36,973 nt of DNA from assembly GCA_017828835.1 (NCBI GenBank), contig JAGAEK010000066.1:1-36973 (forward strand), given 5' to 3'. The stretch comes from Oscillospiraceae bacterium (lineage in GTDB: Bacteria > Bacillota > Clostridia > Oscillospirales > Ruminococcaceae). Both the position numbers and the translations under genes were made by a program. The stretch's first letter is position 1; each line of letters starts with the position of its first letter. Of the stretch, positions 24,966 through 34,511 are shown in pieces. The notes below the pieces were generated by a model that was not told where the DNA came from, did no database searches, and was given only the letters and a program-made list of their open reading frames with translations.

Positions 24966-26951
24966 GTGATAACGACGTTAAACAATATATCGCAACAATT
25001 TTACAATGTCGGAGAAATCTTTGCGGGAGCGATGTTCGAAAATGAAGACCTCCCGATCTTCGACCGTATGTCTCACGCTTATGCGGAATACTGGAGCCGC
25101 AAGGTGCTTCCCGCTTACAACGGCGGGAAATTATACCCCTGCGGTCCGCTGGGAGAACCCGATTACGCAGTAACTCCGAGCGCGTCATACGTATATACCG
25201 TTGACAAAGAACGCCTGGACAAAAAAGATCCTGCGCTTTTCGGGTATCTTATAGACGAGTTCGCCGGTTCGTCCTGCGGATATACGATCCACTCAGTCGC
25301 CGGGTTCGGTTTCACTCATTCGCTGCCCCACTACGGAAGGATCGCAAAAGAGGGCTTTGATTCTTATTATGAAAGGATACAAAGAAAAAACGGCGAACTG
25401 AAAAACGGACTTTCGGAATTATTAGACGGAATCAGGAAATTCCGCGGACGCTGTATCGATAAGCTGATAAAAGAAAACGCGGATGAAGAGCTTATAGCGG
25501 CTCTTAAAAAGGTTCCGTTCAGACCGGCGGAAAACATATACGAAGCAATAGTATGCATGAATTTCATTTATTACCTTGATTGCTGCGACAACGTCGGACG
25601 TCTGGATACGGACCTGCTTCCTTTCTGGAAAGGCGAGGATATCGTCGGGCTTTTGGAGGAATTTTTCAAAAACGTCGATGAAACCGAAGGTTATTCGTCG
25701 TCGATCGGTCCGGACTACAATCCTCTGACGCTGCAATGTCTTAAAGCGATAAAAGGCAAAAGGCGTCCGCAGATAGAATTGAGGATCCGTCCAGATATGC
25801 CGAAAGAACTTTGGGACGCGGCGATAGCGTCTCTTGCCGAGGGTTGCTCCAACCCGTCTTTGTATAACGATCCGTTATACGAGCAATCGTTCAAAAAAAG
25901 ATTTCCCGATCTGCCCCATGAGGATTTTCTGCGGTTTTGCGGCGTCGGATGTACCGAAAGTACGCTTGCGGGCCTTACGAACGCAGGTTCTCTTGACGCC
26001 GGTATACACACTCCTGAGATTTTTTCGGTATATATGCGGGAAAATCTCGGAAAATGCAGCTCGTTCGAGGAATTTTACAACGGCTTCATCGCAAAATACA
26101 AATCCGAGCTTGAGGACGTTGTTGACCGTCTGCGCGAATATCACACCCTCAGAGCAAAATGCAGGCCGCACCCGATGAGAACGCTCGTTGTCGACGACTG
26201 TATCGATAAAGACAAGGATTTCAACAACGGCGGCGCGAGATACTCCTGGAGCGTTATAAACTTTGCGGGACTCGTGAACGTTTTTGAAGATATGCTCGCG
26301 GTCAAAGAGCTTATATTTGACAAAAAACTGTTTTCGGCGGAAAGATTCATCAAAGGTCTCGACGACGAGGACCCCGAAATATTCAACGCTTGCAAACGCT
26401 GCAAGCATTACGGAGTCGACGACGACGAAGCGGATTCGCTCGCCGCAAGGATACTCGGAGATCTTTTGGATGAACTTGACAAACACAGGACCTGCTTCGG
26501 CGGACAATTCCTGCCCGCGTCGATCCAATTCAACACCTGCGTCTGGGCGGGTAGAACCGTTCTTGCGACGCCGGACGGAAGAAAACGCGGTACCTCTCTT
26601 GCGGATTCTCTCTCTGCAATACACGGAAACGACACCGACGGTATAACCGCGATGCTCAACAGCGTTGCAAAACTGCCGCTTTGGAGAATGACCGGGACGC
26701 CCGTGCTGAACGTAAGACTTGAAAAGACGTTCATGAAAAACAACCTTCCTGCGATAGTGAGCGGATTTTTCGCAAACGGCGGTATGCAGATGCAGATAAC
26801 CTGCCTCAACCGCGAAGATATGCTCGACGCGCAGGAGCATCCCGAAAACCACGGCAATCTCGTGGTAAAGGTCGGCGGATATTCGGATTATTTCGTGCGT
26901 CTGCCGAGAGACCTTCAAAATCAAATCATTTCAAGGACTGAATTTGTATGA
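24966..26951 (+). CDS. Glycyl-radical enzyme, pyruvate-formate-lyase superfamily, substrate unknown
   Basis: The 661-residue protein ends with the glycyl-radical loop KVGGYSDYFVRL (radical Gly at residue 638, 23 from the end). Its active-site loop is FCGVGCTES, placing the thiyl Cys at 329 and a Glu two residues later (331). This Cys-x-Glu arrangement is seen in dehydratase- and lyase-type glycyl-radical enzymes, whereas pyruvate formate-lyase has Cys-Cys. The usual Pro of GCVEP is replaced by Ser. It is shorter than typical family members (about 760-850), mainly at the N-terminus. GTG 24966 is the only plausible full-length start and has a weak ribosome site; ATG at residue 23 is an alternative. 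The activase gene overlaps its stop. Reaction unknown. Confidence 0.93.
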   Translation: MITTLNNISQQFYNVGEIFAGAMFENEDLPIFDRMSHAYAEYWSRKVLPAYNGGKLYPCGPLGEPDYAVTPSASYVYTVDKERLDKKDPALFGYLIDEFAGSSCGYTIHSVAGFGFTHSLPHYGRIAKEGFDSYYERIQRKNGELKNGLSELLDGIRKFRGRCIDKLIKENADEELIAALKKVPFRPAENIYEAIVCMNFIYYLDCCDNVGRLDTDLLPFWKGEDIVGLLEEFFKNVDETEGYSSSIGPDYNPLTLQCLKAIKGKRRPQIELRIRPDMPKELWDAAIASLAEGCSNPSLYNDPLYEQSFKKRFPDLPHEDFLRFCGVGCTESTLAGLTNAGSLDAGIHTPEIFSVYMRENLGKCSSFEEFYNGFIAKYKSELEDVVDRLREYHTLRAKCRPHPMRTLVVDDCIDKDKDFNNGGARYSWSVINFAGLVNVFEDMLAVKELIFDKKLFSAERFIKGLDDEDPEIFNACKRCKHYGVDDDEADSLAARILGDLLDELDKHRTCFGGQFLPASIQFNTCVWAGRTVLATPDGRKRGTSLADSLSAIHGNDTDGITAMLNSVAKLPLWRMTGTPVLNVRLEKTFMKNNLPAIVSGFFANGGMQMQITCLNREDMLDAQEHPENHGNLVVKVGGYSDYFVRLPRDLQNQIISRTEFV

Positions 26952-27835
26952 TGATTTTCGATATAAAACGCGCGTCGGCATCCGACGGACCGGGACTGAG
27001 ATCTGTCGTCTTCTTCAAAGGGTGTCCGCTGCGCTGCGCCTGGTGCCACAATCCGGAATCGTATTCCGCATCGCCTCAGCTGTCTTACGCAGAAGAAAAG
27101 TGCGTTTCCTGCGGAAAATGTTCTCAAATTTGCGAACACGGCTGCCACGAGATCAAAAACGGAGCACATATTTATTCGTCCGAAAAATGTGTTCTTTGCG
27201 GAAAATGCGCAGAAGAGTGCCCGACGAAAGCGCTGAAACTCTACGGAGAAGAAATTTCGGTCGATCGGGTGTTTTCAAAACTTCTGCGGGACAAAGCGTA
27301 TTACGTTTTCGGCGGAGGCGTTACCTTTTCGGGCGGAGAGCCGATGTCGCAGTTTGAAGAAGCTCTCGAGCTGGCGAAAAAGCTTTATGAAGCCGGCGTT
27401 TCGGTATGTATGGAGAGCTGCGGCTACGGAAATACGGAGGATTTTCTTGAGATCGCAAAATATATCGACTTCTTTCTGTTCGACGTCAAATGCGTGAAAG
27501 AGCTCCATAAACGCTGCACCGGAGTTGAAAACGACCTGATAATCAAAAATCTCCACGCATTGAGCGATGCCGGAGCGAAAATAATATTGCGCTGCCCGAT
27601 AATCCCCGGCGTCAACGATAATAAGGAACACCTCGAATATCTCGCGTCGCTTTCAAAATTGAGCGGAGTCAAAGAAATAAACCTTGAGCCGTATCATCCG
27701 ATCGGAATATCAAAGAGAAAAATACTCGGTATGCCGGTCGAATACGGCAACCCCGAGTTTGCAGACAAAACCGAGATCGAAAACCTAAAGAAACAATTAT
27801 CCGTACTTACGGATAAAGATATAAAAATTATTTAA
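26948..27835 (+). CDS. Glycyl-radical enzyme activating enzyme (radical SAM)
   Basis: A 295-residue radical SAM protein with the cluster motif CPLRCAWC (Cys26, 30, 33) directly after the N-terminal DGPGLR block of the family. Two ferredoxin-like clusters follow, C52-x2-C-x2-C-x3-C and C81-x2-C-x2-C-x3-C, as in activases of dehydratase-type glycyl-radical enzymes but not of pyruvate formate-lyase. SGGEP, the SAM-contact motif, is present. It uses S-adenosylmethionine and reduced [4Fe-4S] to abstract hydrogen from the glycine of its partner. Its ATG overlaps the partner's stop (ATGA), so production is coupled. Confidence 0.95.
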   Translation: MMIFDIKRASASDGPGLRSVVFFKGCPLRCAWCHNPESYSASPQLSYAEEKCVSCGKCSQICEHGCHEIKNGAHIYSSEKCVLCGKCAEECPTKALKLYGEEISVDRVFSKLLRDKAYYVFGGGVTFSGGEPMSQFEEALELAKKLYEAGVSVCMESCGYGNTEDFLEIAKYIDFFLFDVKCVKELHKRCTGVENDLIIKNLHALSDAGAKIILRCPIIPGVNDNKEHLEYLASLSKLSGVKEINLEPYHPIGISKRKILGMPVEYGNPEFADKTEIENLKKQLSVLTDKDIKII

Positions 27836-27854
27836 TAAAAAGGAGATGTTTGGT

Positions 27855-29189
27855 ATGTTAAAAAAGGTATTCGCAGCAGCGCTTGCGGTACTGATGGTGA
27901 TCCTCTGCTTTGCCGCTTGCGGCAAGGGCGGCGAATCGTCGAACCCTCAGGAATCGTCAAAACAGGAAAGCAACTATCCTTCGGGATTCGCTTTTGACGA
28001 AACAAGTTTTAAAGGCAAAAAACTTCAGTGGTGGAATCACTGGGACACCGTTGACACAAAGGGTCATATCGCCGAGTTTGAAAACGCAACCGGTACAAAG
28101 ATCGAATACAGCACTCTTTCCGGCGGCGGCGGAACGGAATACGCCGCACAGCTCAGCTCTGCAATAACCGCAGGAACGGGACCCGATATCGCCGTCGTTT
28201 ACGACTGGGCCGTCCCCAGCTGGACTAAAAAAGGATTGCTTGTACCTCTCGACGAAGTCATGAACCTTTCCGACGAAATATATAAAGATAAAATAAGCGA
28301 TGCAATGCTCAATTTCTTCGCATATAACGGCAAATCTTACGTGATTGCGACAAACGAGGTTTCTTGTTATTATCTTATCTACCGCAAAGATCTGATCGAA
28401 GAGGCAGGCCTTGACGATCCTTATGAGTTATGGAAAAATAAAGAATGGAACTATACGAAGTTCAATGAATATCTTGCCGCTCTGACTTATGACAGCGACG
28501 ACGACGGCGTTATCGATATGTTCGGTCTCACCGGATATACCGACGAGGGATGGCTCGGAACGGTCGAAAACGGCAACTACGTCAGATGGACCGAGGATGG
28601 TACCCCGAAATTTGCTCTCACCGATCCAGATCTTATCGCGGCGCTGACCGAAGCTCACGTCGTCGGAACAAACGGCTGGATAAGAAACGATGTTTTGCCG
28701 CTCGACGAGTTCCTCAGCGGAAAATTCGCGTTTTTGTTCAGCGCTCAGTGGGATTGGGAGAAAGCGATCGATACTTTCGGAATCGAAAAAATCGGATTTG
28801 TCCAGATGCCTTATGCGGAAGGGGTCAATGAATCAAAGGTAGTTTTGAACAGGACCAACGCATCGGGGTATGCGTTTACCCAAAATATCGACGAACCGGG
28901 ACTTGCCGAACATTATATAAAATACGCGATGTTCTGGGACAGAGCGGACCGCAACCTCGACGCTAAGCCGGAAAACTCGCCTACATTCGGCGGAAGCCGT
29001 GAGTTTTATGAATTCCACAGGCAGATGCAAAAACTCACGTTCGCTCCAAACGCCGGATCTTTCGGAGTTTTGTATAACGTAATAGCGTCTAAGATACTTT
29101 GGAACTATACCGACACTGTAGCAAATCTTGTTCAGAGCGCTCAGCCGGCAGCGCAAGCTTTGATCGACGAGGTGTTCTACGAAGACTGA
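27855..29189 (+). CDS. Extracellular solute-binding lipoprotein of an ABC importer (family 1, sugar type)
   Basis: The 444-residue protein begins MLKKVFAAALAVLM with lipobox FAAC, then a Ser/Gln/Glu linker. It has the family-1 solute-binding fold; LQWWNHW near the start, followed by GTGPDIAVVYDW, is typical of carbohydrate-binding members. It would capture an oligosaccharide or sugar outside the cell. ATG 27855 is chosen because AAAAGGAG ends at 27845; an ATG at 27846 directly abuts that site and is unlikely. It follows the activase by 19 bases in the same operon. No permease or ATPase gene lies in the window, so the rest of the importer must be encoded elsewhere. Confidence 0.92.
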   Translation: MLKKVFAAALAVLMVILCFAACGKGGESSNPQESSKQESNYPSGFAFDETSFKGKKLQWWNHWDTVDTKGHIAEFENATGTKIEYSTLSGGGGTEYAAQLSSAITAGTGPDIAVVYDWAVPSWTKKGLLVPLDEVMNLSDEIYKDKISDAMLNFFAYNGKSYVIATNEVSCYYLIYRKDLIEEAGLDDPYELWKNKEWNYTKFNEYLAALTYDSDDDGVIDMFGLTGYTDEGWLGTVENGNYVRWTEDGTPKFALTDPDLIAALTEAHVVGTNGWIRNDVLPLDEFLSGKFAFLFSAQWDWEKAIDTFGIEKIGFVQMPYAEGVNESKVVLNRTNASGYAFTQNIDEPGLAEHYIKYAMFWDRADRNLDAKPENSPTFGGSREFYEFHRQMQKLTFAPNAGSFGVLYNVIASKILWNYTDTVANLVQSAQPAAQALIDEVFYED

Positions 29190-29214
29190 TTTTCCCGGAG
29201 GGAGAAGATCTTTT

Positions 29215-31746
29215 ATGAAAATTTTCAAAAAGGTGATCGCGGTAGTTTCGGCGGCGGCAATATTGGCGGCGTTTTCTGCCTGCAATACTTCAAATCCGTC
29301 TGAAAGTGAACCGCCTTCATCGGTATCGTCTAAATCTGGAGGGTTCGGTTCGACGAGCAAACCCAGCAGACCGGAATCCAGCGCGATCGAACTCACGGTA
29401 TCCGATATTTTCAAAAACGAAGTAATCGCTTACGAACAGAAGATCGGTGAGGCAAAAACCGGCGTTATGGATTTTTCCTGGCTCAACGACGTTCCCGCCG
29501 GTACTCACGGATTCGTTACGGTGAAAGACGGCGACTTCTGTTTTGAAGACGGTACCTCGGTAAAATTCTGGGGAGTAAATTTGGGATTCGGCGCGGCGGC
29601 TCCCGAAAAGGAGACCGCCGAGGCAATATCCGAAGAGCTTTACCGTTTGGGCGTGAATATGGTAAGACTCCACGCGCTCGACGCGGGTCTCGTTGATTAT
29701 TCCGAAAACACGACCCAGCTGTTTGATGAGAAATTTTTCGACCGGATGGACTATTTCATCTGGCTGCTGAAACAGCGCGGTATATATATACACCTCGATC
29801 TTATGTGCGGTAAAGGCTATCTTCCCGGCGACGGATTCACCGCAGAGGAAATGGATTATTTCATAAAATCCGCCGGCGGCGCGAACGATAAGACCGGACT
29901 TGTCAAAGAAACAAGACTTTTCAACGACAGATGTATCGAGCTTGACAAAAAATATATCGAAGGGATCCTGACTCATTTCAATCCGTATACCGAAATGAGA
30001 TATTGCGACGATCCTGTCTTCGCCGTGGTCCAATACGTGAACGAGACGAGCATCTTTTGGACTCAGCAGATGATATCGACTCCGTTCGAGGGAGAACTGA
30101 ACGAAAAGTATAACGAATGGTTATGCGAAAAATACGGCGACCGTGCAGCTCTTGAGCTTGCATGGACGGACGAAAAAGGTGTTTGTATTCTTAACGCCGA
30201 CGAAGACCCCGAAGCCGGAACGGTAGTCGGAGAAGGATTGGGGTGCTGGGGCGAAAGACTTGTCGGATGGAACAGCAAGCTGTCGACCCGTCTTGCGGAT
30301 TATAAAGAGTTTTTATACGATACCGAAGCAAAAACCTTTACCGAAATGTATGAATTTATGAGAGCTCTCGGGCTGAAATGTCCGATCAACCTCTCGAACT
30401 ATCCTCTCGGTCCCGCGGACAGAAAGGTCAACTCTCTCGGAGACGTTACTGAGAAAAACGCCTATTGGGGCGATAATGACGTCAGTATGACCGAGGCGGA
30501 ACCTTCTTCCGAATATCCGAGAAACACCCTGGTCGATCTTTCCTGCGGTTGTGTGGCGGATAAACCGTTCGTCATCACCGAATGGAACTGTTTGTCGACG
30601 GTGGAATTCAAAGCCGACGGGTTGTTCCAAACGGCGGCGTACGCGGCGCTCCAGGATTGGGACGGATTTTTGCTCTTCACCTGGACCTTCCAGTCCGGAG
30701 CAACGTATTTTTATTCCGACGCAATGACGGATCTTTACAGCGCAAACATGGATCCGTCGACGATCGGTCAATTCGGAATGTGCGCGGCGCTTTTCAGGTT
30801 GGGACTTGTGAGCGAGGCAAAAAATTCGGTCGAATGCGTATATACCGAAACCGACGTATTCACACAACCGTCAAATTATATGGCTTATCAGTATTCCGTT
30901 CCGTTCATATCAAAGTTTTCATATAGGTTCATAGATGAAAAATACGACGGAAACGCCGATTTTGTAATAACTTCGGGAAATTCGGCTTCCGGAGATTATT
31001 CGTCGGCTAAAAAGCTGCTGCTCCATTCAATGAATCCTTATTCGGATATTTCAAAGCAAAACAACGCGAGAGAAACTTGGCTTAAGAAATATATCGAAAA
31101 TAACGCCGAAATCAAAAAACTCGGCGGCGCGGAATTTGCGGTAGGAGAAAACCGCGTCGTATGTGTCGCACCTGAAGGCGCTTACTATTTCGGAGGCTCG
31201 TCCGTTACTTCCGTGGTCGACGCGTCAATGAAACAGCTCGGCATCATCGGTAACGACGAAGGCTTTGTCGACGGAAAAATAATTTCCGATACAAAAGAGA
31301 TCGTTTTCGATTATAAAAATAACGGATTTTTTATAAATACCGACAAAATCGATGTTTTTGCCGGCGTTACGAACGGCTCGGCGGCGTCCGGAAGCTTTTC
31401 TTTGAAAACAACGAACGATAAAGCGGCGATCGCCGTGATCGCGCTTGACGGAGATAAGATCGAGACATCAAATTCGGTCTTTGTCTATGCGATGGGAAGA
31501 TGCGCAAATAACGCCCGCAATATCATCGGCGGAGACGGTTCGCTGCAAGGCGTCGGACGCGCTCCGATATTATATGAGGATATCCGCGGAACGCTCACGG
31601 TAAGCTCCGAAAAATCTTCCGCTGTCGCTTACGCTTTGTCCTCTTCCGGAAAACGAGTCAATGAAATTCCGGTAGCGGAAATTTCAGGCGGATTTACTTT
31701 GACTCTCGCGGGAAGCTGTTTTTATGAAATAGTTTTCGCGGACTGA
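29215..31746 (+). CDS. Secreted lipoprotein glycoside hydrolase, clan GH-A-like
   Basis: The 843-residue protein begins MKIFKKVIAVVSAAA with lipobox FSAC (Cys23) and a Ser/Pro-rich linker. A TIM-barrel domain starts near residue 110 with SVKFWGVNLG and VNMVRLHALD. The likely acid/base is Glu277 in QYVNET (the Asn-Glu pair of clan GH-A) and the likely nucleophile is Glu456 in VITEWNC. About 300 C-terminal residues form a beta-rich accessory region. Retaining glycosidases of this clan (GH5, GH42 and relatives) cleave beta-glycosidic bonds, but the family and substrate are not determined. It is the last gene of the glycyl-radical operon and should feed the nearby solute-binding protein. Confidence 0.85.
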   Translation: MKIFKKVIAVVSAAAILAAFSACNTSNPSESEPPSSVSSKSGGFGSTSKPSRPESSAIELTVSDIFKNEVIAYEQKIGEAKTGVMDFSWLNDVPAGTHGFVTVKDGDFCFEDGTSVKFWGVNLGFGAAAPEKETAEAISEELYRLGVNMVRLHALDAGLVDYSENTTQLFDEKFFDRMDYFIWLLKQRGIYIHLDLMCGKGYLPGDGFTAEEMDYFIKSAGGANDKTGLVKETRLFNDRCIELDKKYIEGILTHFNPYTEMRYCDDPVFAVVQYVNETSIFWTQQMISTPFEGELNEKYNEWLCEKYGDRAALELAWTDEKGVCILNADEDPEAGTVVGEGLGCWGERLVGWNSKLSTRLADYKEFLYDTEAKTFTEMYEFMRALGLKCPINLSNYPLGPADRKVNSLGDVTEKNAYWGDNDVSMTEAEPSSEYPRNTLVDLSCGCVADKPFVITEWNCLSTVEFKADGLFQTAAYAALQDWDGFLLFTWTFQSGATYFYSDAMTDLYSANMDPSTIGQFGMCAALFRLGLVSEAKNSVECVYTETDVFTQPSNYMAYQYSVPFISKFSYRFIDEKYDGNADFVITSGNSASGDYSSAKKLLLHSMNPYSDISKQNNARETWLKKYIENNAEIKKLGGAEFAVGENRVVCVAPEGAYYFGGSSVTSVVDASMKQLGIIGNDEGFVDGKIISDTKEIVFDYKNNGFFINTDKIDVFAGVTNGSAASGSFSLKTTNDKAAIAVIALDGDKIETSNSVFVYAMGRCANNARNIIGGDGSLQGVGRAPILYEDIRGTLTVSSEKSSAVAYALSSSGKRVNEIPVAEISGGFTLTLAGSCFYEIVFAD

Positions 31747-31764
31747 TATTATAATCTTTTTAAT

Positions 31765-31811
31765 AAAACTACGCTGCCGTAAAAATTACGGCAGCGTAGT
31801 TTTGTTTTTGA
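31765..31811. terminator. Strong bidirectional terminator between the GRE operon and the feo operon
   Basis: An 18-bp perfect stem (31765-31782 with 31786-31803) has an AAA loop and T-rich flanks on both strands. It serves the convergent glycosidase and feo genes. Confidence 0.93.
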
Positions 31812-31823
31812 AACGTCGAACGC

Positions 31824-32003
31824 TTATTTCTGTTCCGGCTTGTTTTTTCGGCATGATCCGTTCATCGGACATCCTCCGCATCCGCAGGAACATTCATTGT
31901 TTTTCTTCTTTTTTATAAGATTGACGATTATTGCGGCCACAATGACCGCGAGTATCACGCAAATTATTATCGTTGCGAGATTGGTTTTGATCCATTCTAT
32001 CAT
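31824..32003 (-). CDS. FeoB-associated Cys-rich membrane protein
   Basis: This 59-residue peptide starts MIEWIKTNLATIIICVIL, has one membrane span (about 9-29), a Lys-rich KKKK stop, then the Cys cluster ECSCGCGGCPMNGSC and a short basic tail. The arrangement matches the small FeoB-associated Cys-rich protein family, which sits beside feoB in many Bacillota and may handle Fe(II) at the inner face of the transporter, in the way FeoC does elsewhere. That role is inferred. A purine-rich ribosome site (AAGGGGATAGG) precedes ATG 32003. It lies 28 bases after feoB on the same strand and is the last gene before the terminator. Confidence 0.88.
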   Translation of the reverse strand: MIEWIKTNLATIIICVILAVIVAAIIVNLIKKKKNNECSCGCGGCPMNGSCRKNKPEQK

Positions 32004-32031
32004 ACACCTATCCCCTTCCCGTTATAATTAT

Positions 32032-34428
32032 TTATGCCGCGGAATTCGGTTTCAGCGAAGCTCCGTTTTTATTTTTGCGTACGACCATATATACCATGAA
32101 AATGAAAATTATTACAGCAAAAGCCAGAGATATCGGATTTGCCGCCCCTTTGAACATCATTCCGAACTGGTATACTATCAGTGACACGGCATAGGCAAAG
32201 GCGCACTGATAACCGATCGCAAACCAAGTCCATTTTGCGCTGTTCATTTCTCTGCTGATGGCGCTGATCGCACCGACGCACGGAGCGCAAAGCAGATTGA
32301 AGATCAAAAACGAGTAAGCTGACAGCGCCGTCATACCTTCAAAATCGAGCACACCGAAAACTCCGACGATCTCTTCTTTTGCAAGTATCCCCATAAGCGT
32401 TGCGATAGACGCTTTCGCACTTCCGAATCCGAGCGGGTTGAATAACACCTTCAACGCTCCGCCGATCACTCCGAGAATACTCGATTCAAGCGGTATATCA
32501 AGCGCAAACACAAGCTTTCCTTCGACGACACCGACAGAAGAACCGATCCAAACGAAGATCGACGCAAGAAGTATGATCGTTCCTGCTTTTTTGATAAACG
32601 CCCATCCTCTTTCCCACATACTGCGTAAAATATTTATCGGCGTCGGCATGTGGTATGCGGGGAGTTCCATGACGAACGGCGAAGGTTCTCCGGAAAACAT
32701 CTTCGTCTTTTTAAGAATGAATCCCGACGTTACGATCGCAAAAATACCTATCAGGTAAGCGCTCGGCGCTACCCACCACGCGCCTCCGAAAATCGCGGAA
32801 GATATCATTGCGATCACAGGCAGCTTTGCACCGCACGGAATAAAAGTAGTTGTTATGATCGTCATACGTCTGTCATTTTGATTTTCAATGGTCCTCGACG
32901 ACATTATTCCGGTAGCACCGCATCCCGTTCCGACAAGTATGGGGATGAACGATTTTCCGGAGAGCCCGAATTTGCGGAAAATTTTGTCCATAACGAACGC
33001 GATACGTGACATATATCCGCAGCCCTCGAGAAACGCGAGGAAGATGAAAAGCGCAAACATCTGCGGCAGGAAGCTGAGTACCGAGCCGACTCCCGCCACG
33101 ATACCGTCAAGAATAAGCCCGTTGAGCCAAAGCGGCGTATTCAAACGCTCAAGCGAATCACCTATAACTTTCGGGAGTCCCGGGATCCAGACCCCGAAAT
33201 CCGATTCGTCGGGTATTATCTTATACCAATCTTCGAGTATACCCGAGATATCGGCACCCTTTTCGGCAAACGCATCGCCGTAAACGTCGACGGCTTTGAT
33301 AAACGAAGAATAATCCTTCGCATCCATCGCTTTTATCGCAAGCTCAGCGCCGATAGCATCGTTTTGCTTTGCGGTTTCGAGTTTTTCGCGCATTTCTTCC
33401 GTCCAAAGATATTGTTCGGCAGATTCGGTAACTGCGGCGCTGTAAGACGACGCTCCTATTCCGAATAAATGCCAGCCGTCCCCGAAAAGGCCGTTTTTTG
33501 CCCAGGTGTCCGACCAGCTACCGACAAGAGCGATGGAAATGTAATACGTCAAAAACATGATCACGGCAAAAATCGGCAGTGCCGCCCACTTGTTTGTGAA
33601 AATCCGGTCGATTTTATCCGATGCTGTCAGCCGCCCGGAATGTTTCTTTTTATAAACTCCGTTAAGGATGTTGGATATGTAATTATATCTTTCGTTTGTG
33701 ATGATACTTTCTGCGTCGTCATCCATGATTGCTTCCGTCGTACGGATATCTTCTTCGATATGGTTCAAAGTACTTTCGCTGAGATCAAGCAAATTCAGTA
33801 CGTTTTTATCTCTTTCGAATATTTTTATAGCGTACCAGCGCTGTTTTTCCGGCGCCATACTGTGAACGGCTGCCTCTTCGATATGAGCTATCGCGTGTTC
33901 GACCTCTCCTGAAAATATATGCAGAGGAACGGAATATTTTTTTGCCGCGGCTTCGATCGCGGCGTCCGCCGCTTCAATTATACCTTCATTTTTCAACGCC
34001 GAAATCTCAACGATCTTACATCCGAGTTTTTTTGAAAGTTCTTCAATATTTATTTTGTCGCCGTTTTTTCTGACGATATCCATCATATTTATCGCAACGA
34101 CGACCGGCGCACCGGTTTCCATAAGCTGAGTGGTGAGATAAAGATTCCGTTCTATATTCGTTCCGTCGACGATATTGAGTATCGCGTCGGGATGTTCTTT
34201 GATCAGATAATCGCGGGCAACGACCTCGTCGGTAGTATAAGGCGAAAGCGAATATATGCCCGGAAGATCCGTAAACGTTACGCCGTCCCGGTTCTTCATC
34301 TTGCCTTCTTTTTTCTCCACCGTGACGCCGGGCCAGTTTCCTACGTATTGATTCGAACCGGTCAAGGCGTTGAAAAGCGTTGTTTTTCCGCAATTCGGAT
34401 TGCCCGCAAGGGCTATTCTTATATCCAT
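32032..34428 (-). CDS. feoB: Ferrous iron transport protein B
   Basis: The 798-residue protein has an N-terminal G domain with G1 GNPNCGKT (residues 9-16), a G3 DLPG block and KxD-like region. A helical GDI domain follows, then two Gate regions within about eight to ten membrane spans (for example ILVGTGCGATGIMSSRT and the second half with NLLCAPCVGAIS). FeoB imports Fe(II) using nucleotide hydrolysis and is the main iron uptake route in anaerobes. GGAGG lies eight bases before ATG 34428. It is the middle gene of feoA-feoB-Cys-rich peptide, 83 bases after feoA. Confidence 0.97.
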   Translation of the reverse strand: MDIRIALAGNPNCGKTTLFNALTGSNQYVGNWPGVTVEKKEGKMKNRDGVTFTDLPGIYSLSPYTTDEVVARDYLIKEHPDAILNIVDGTNIERNLYLTTQLMETGAPVVVAINMMDIVRKNGDKINIEELSKKLGCKIVEISALKNEGIIEAADAAIEAAAKKYSVPLHIFSGEVEHAIAHIEEAAVHSMAPEKQRWYAIKIFERDKNVLNLLDLSESTLNHIEEDIRTTEAIMDDDAESIITNERYNYISNILNGVYKKKHSGRLTASDKIDRIFTNKWAALPIFAVIMFLTYYISIALVGSWSDTWAKNGLFGDGWHLFGIGASSYSAAVTESAEQYLWTEEMREKLETAKQNDAIGAELAIKAMDAKDYSSFIKAVDVYGDAFAEKGADISGILEDWYKIIPDESDFGVWIPGLPKVIGDSLERLNTPLWLNGLILDGIVAGVGSVLSFLPQMFALFIFLAFLEGCGYMSRIAFVMDKIFRKFGLSGKSFIPILVGTGCGATGIMSSRTIENQNDRRMTIITTTFIPCGAKLPVIAMISSAIFGGAWWVAPSAYLIGIFAIVTSGFILKKTKMFSGEPSPFVMELPAYHMPTPINILRSMWERGWAFIKKAGTIILLASIFVWIGSSVGVVEGKLVFALDIPLESSILGVIGGALKVLFNPLGFGSAKASIATLMGILAKEEIVGVFGVLDFEGMTALSAYSFLIFNLLCAPCVGAISAISREMNSAKWTWFAIGYQCAFAYAVSLIVYQFGMMFKGAANPISLAFAVIIFIFMVYMVVRKNKNGASLKPNSAA

Positions 34429-34511
34429 GGATCTGCCTCCGTGAAAAACTTAAAATCGCAGATCGGCAAGAGCCGACCCATTTTCGAAAAATCAGTCGAG
34501 TAATCTTAAAA

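Noticed and set aside
25875..26924. 349-codon minus-strand frame opposite the glycyl-radical enzyme
   Set aside because: It is antisense to conserved active-site and glycyl-loop sequence and has no ribosome site or family resemblance.
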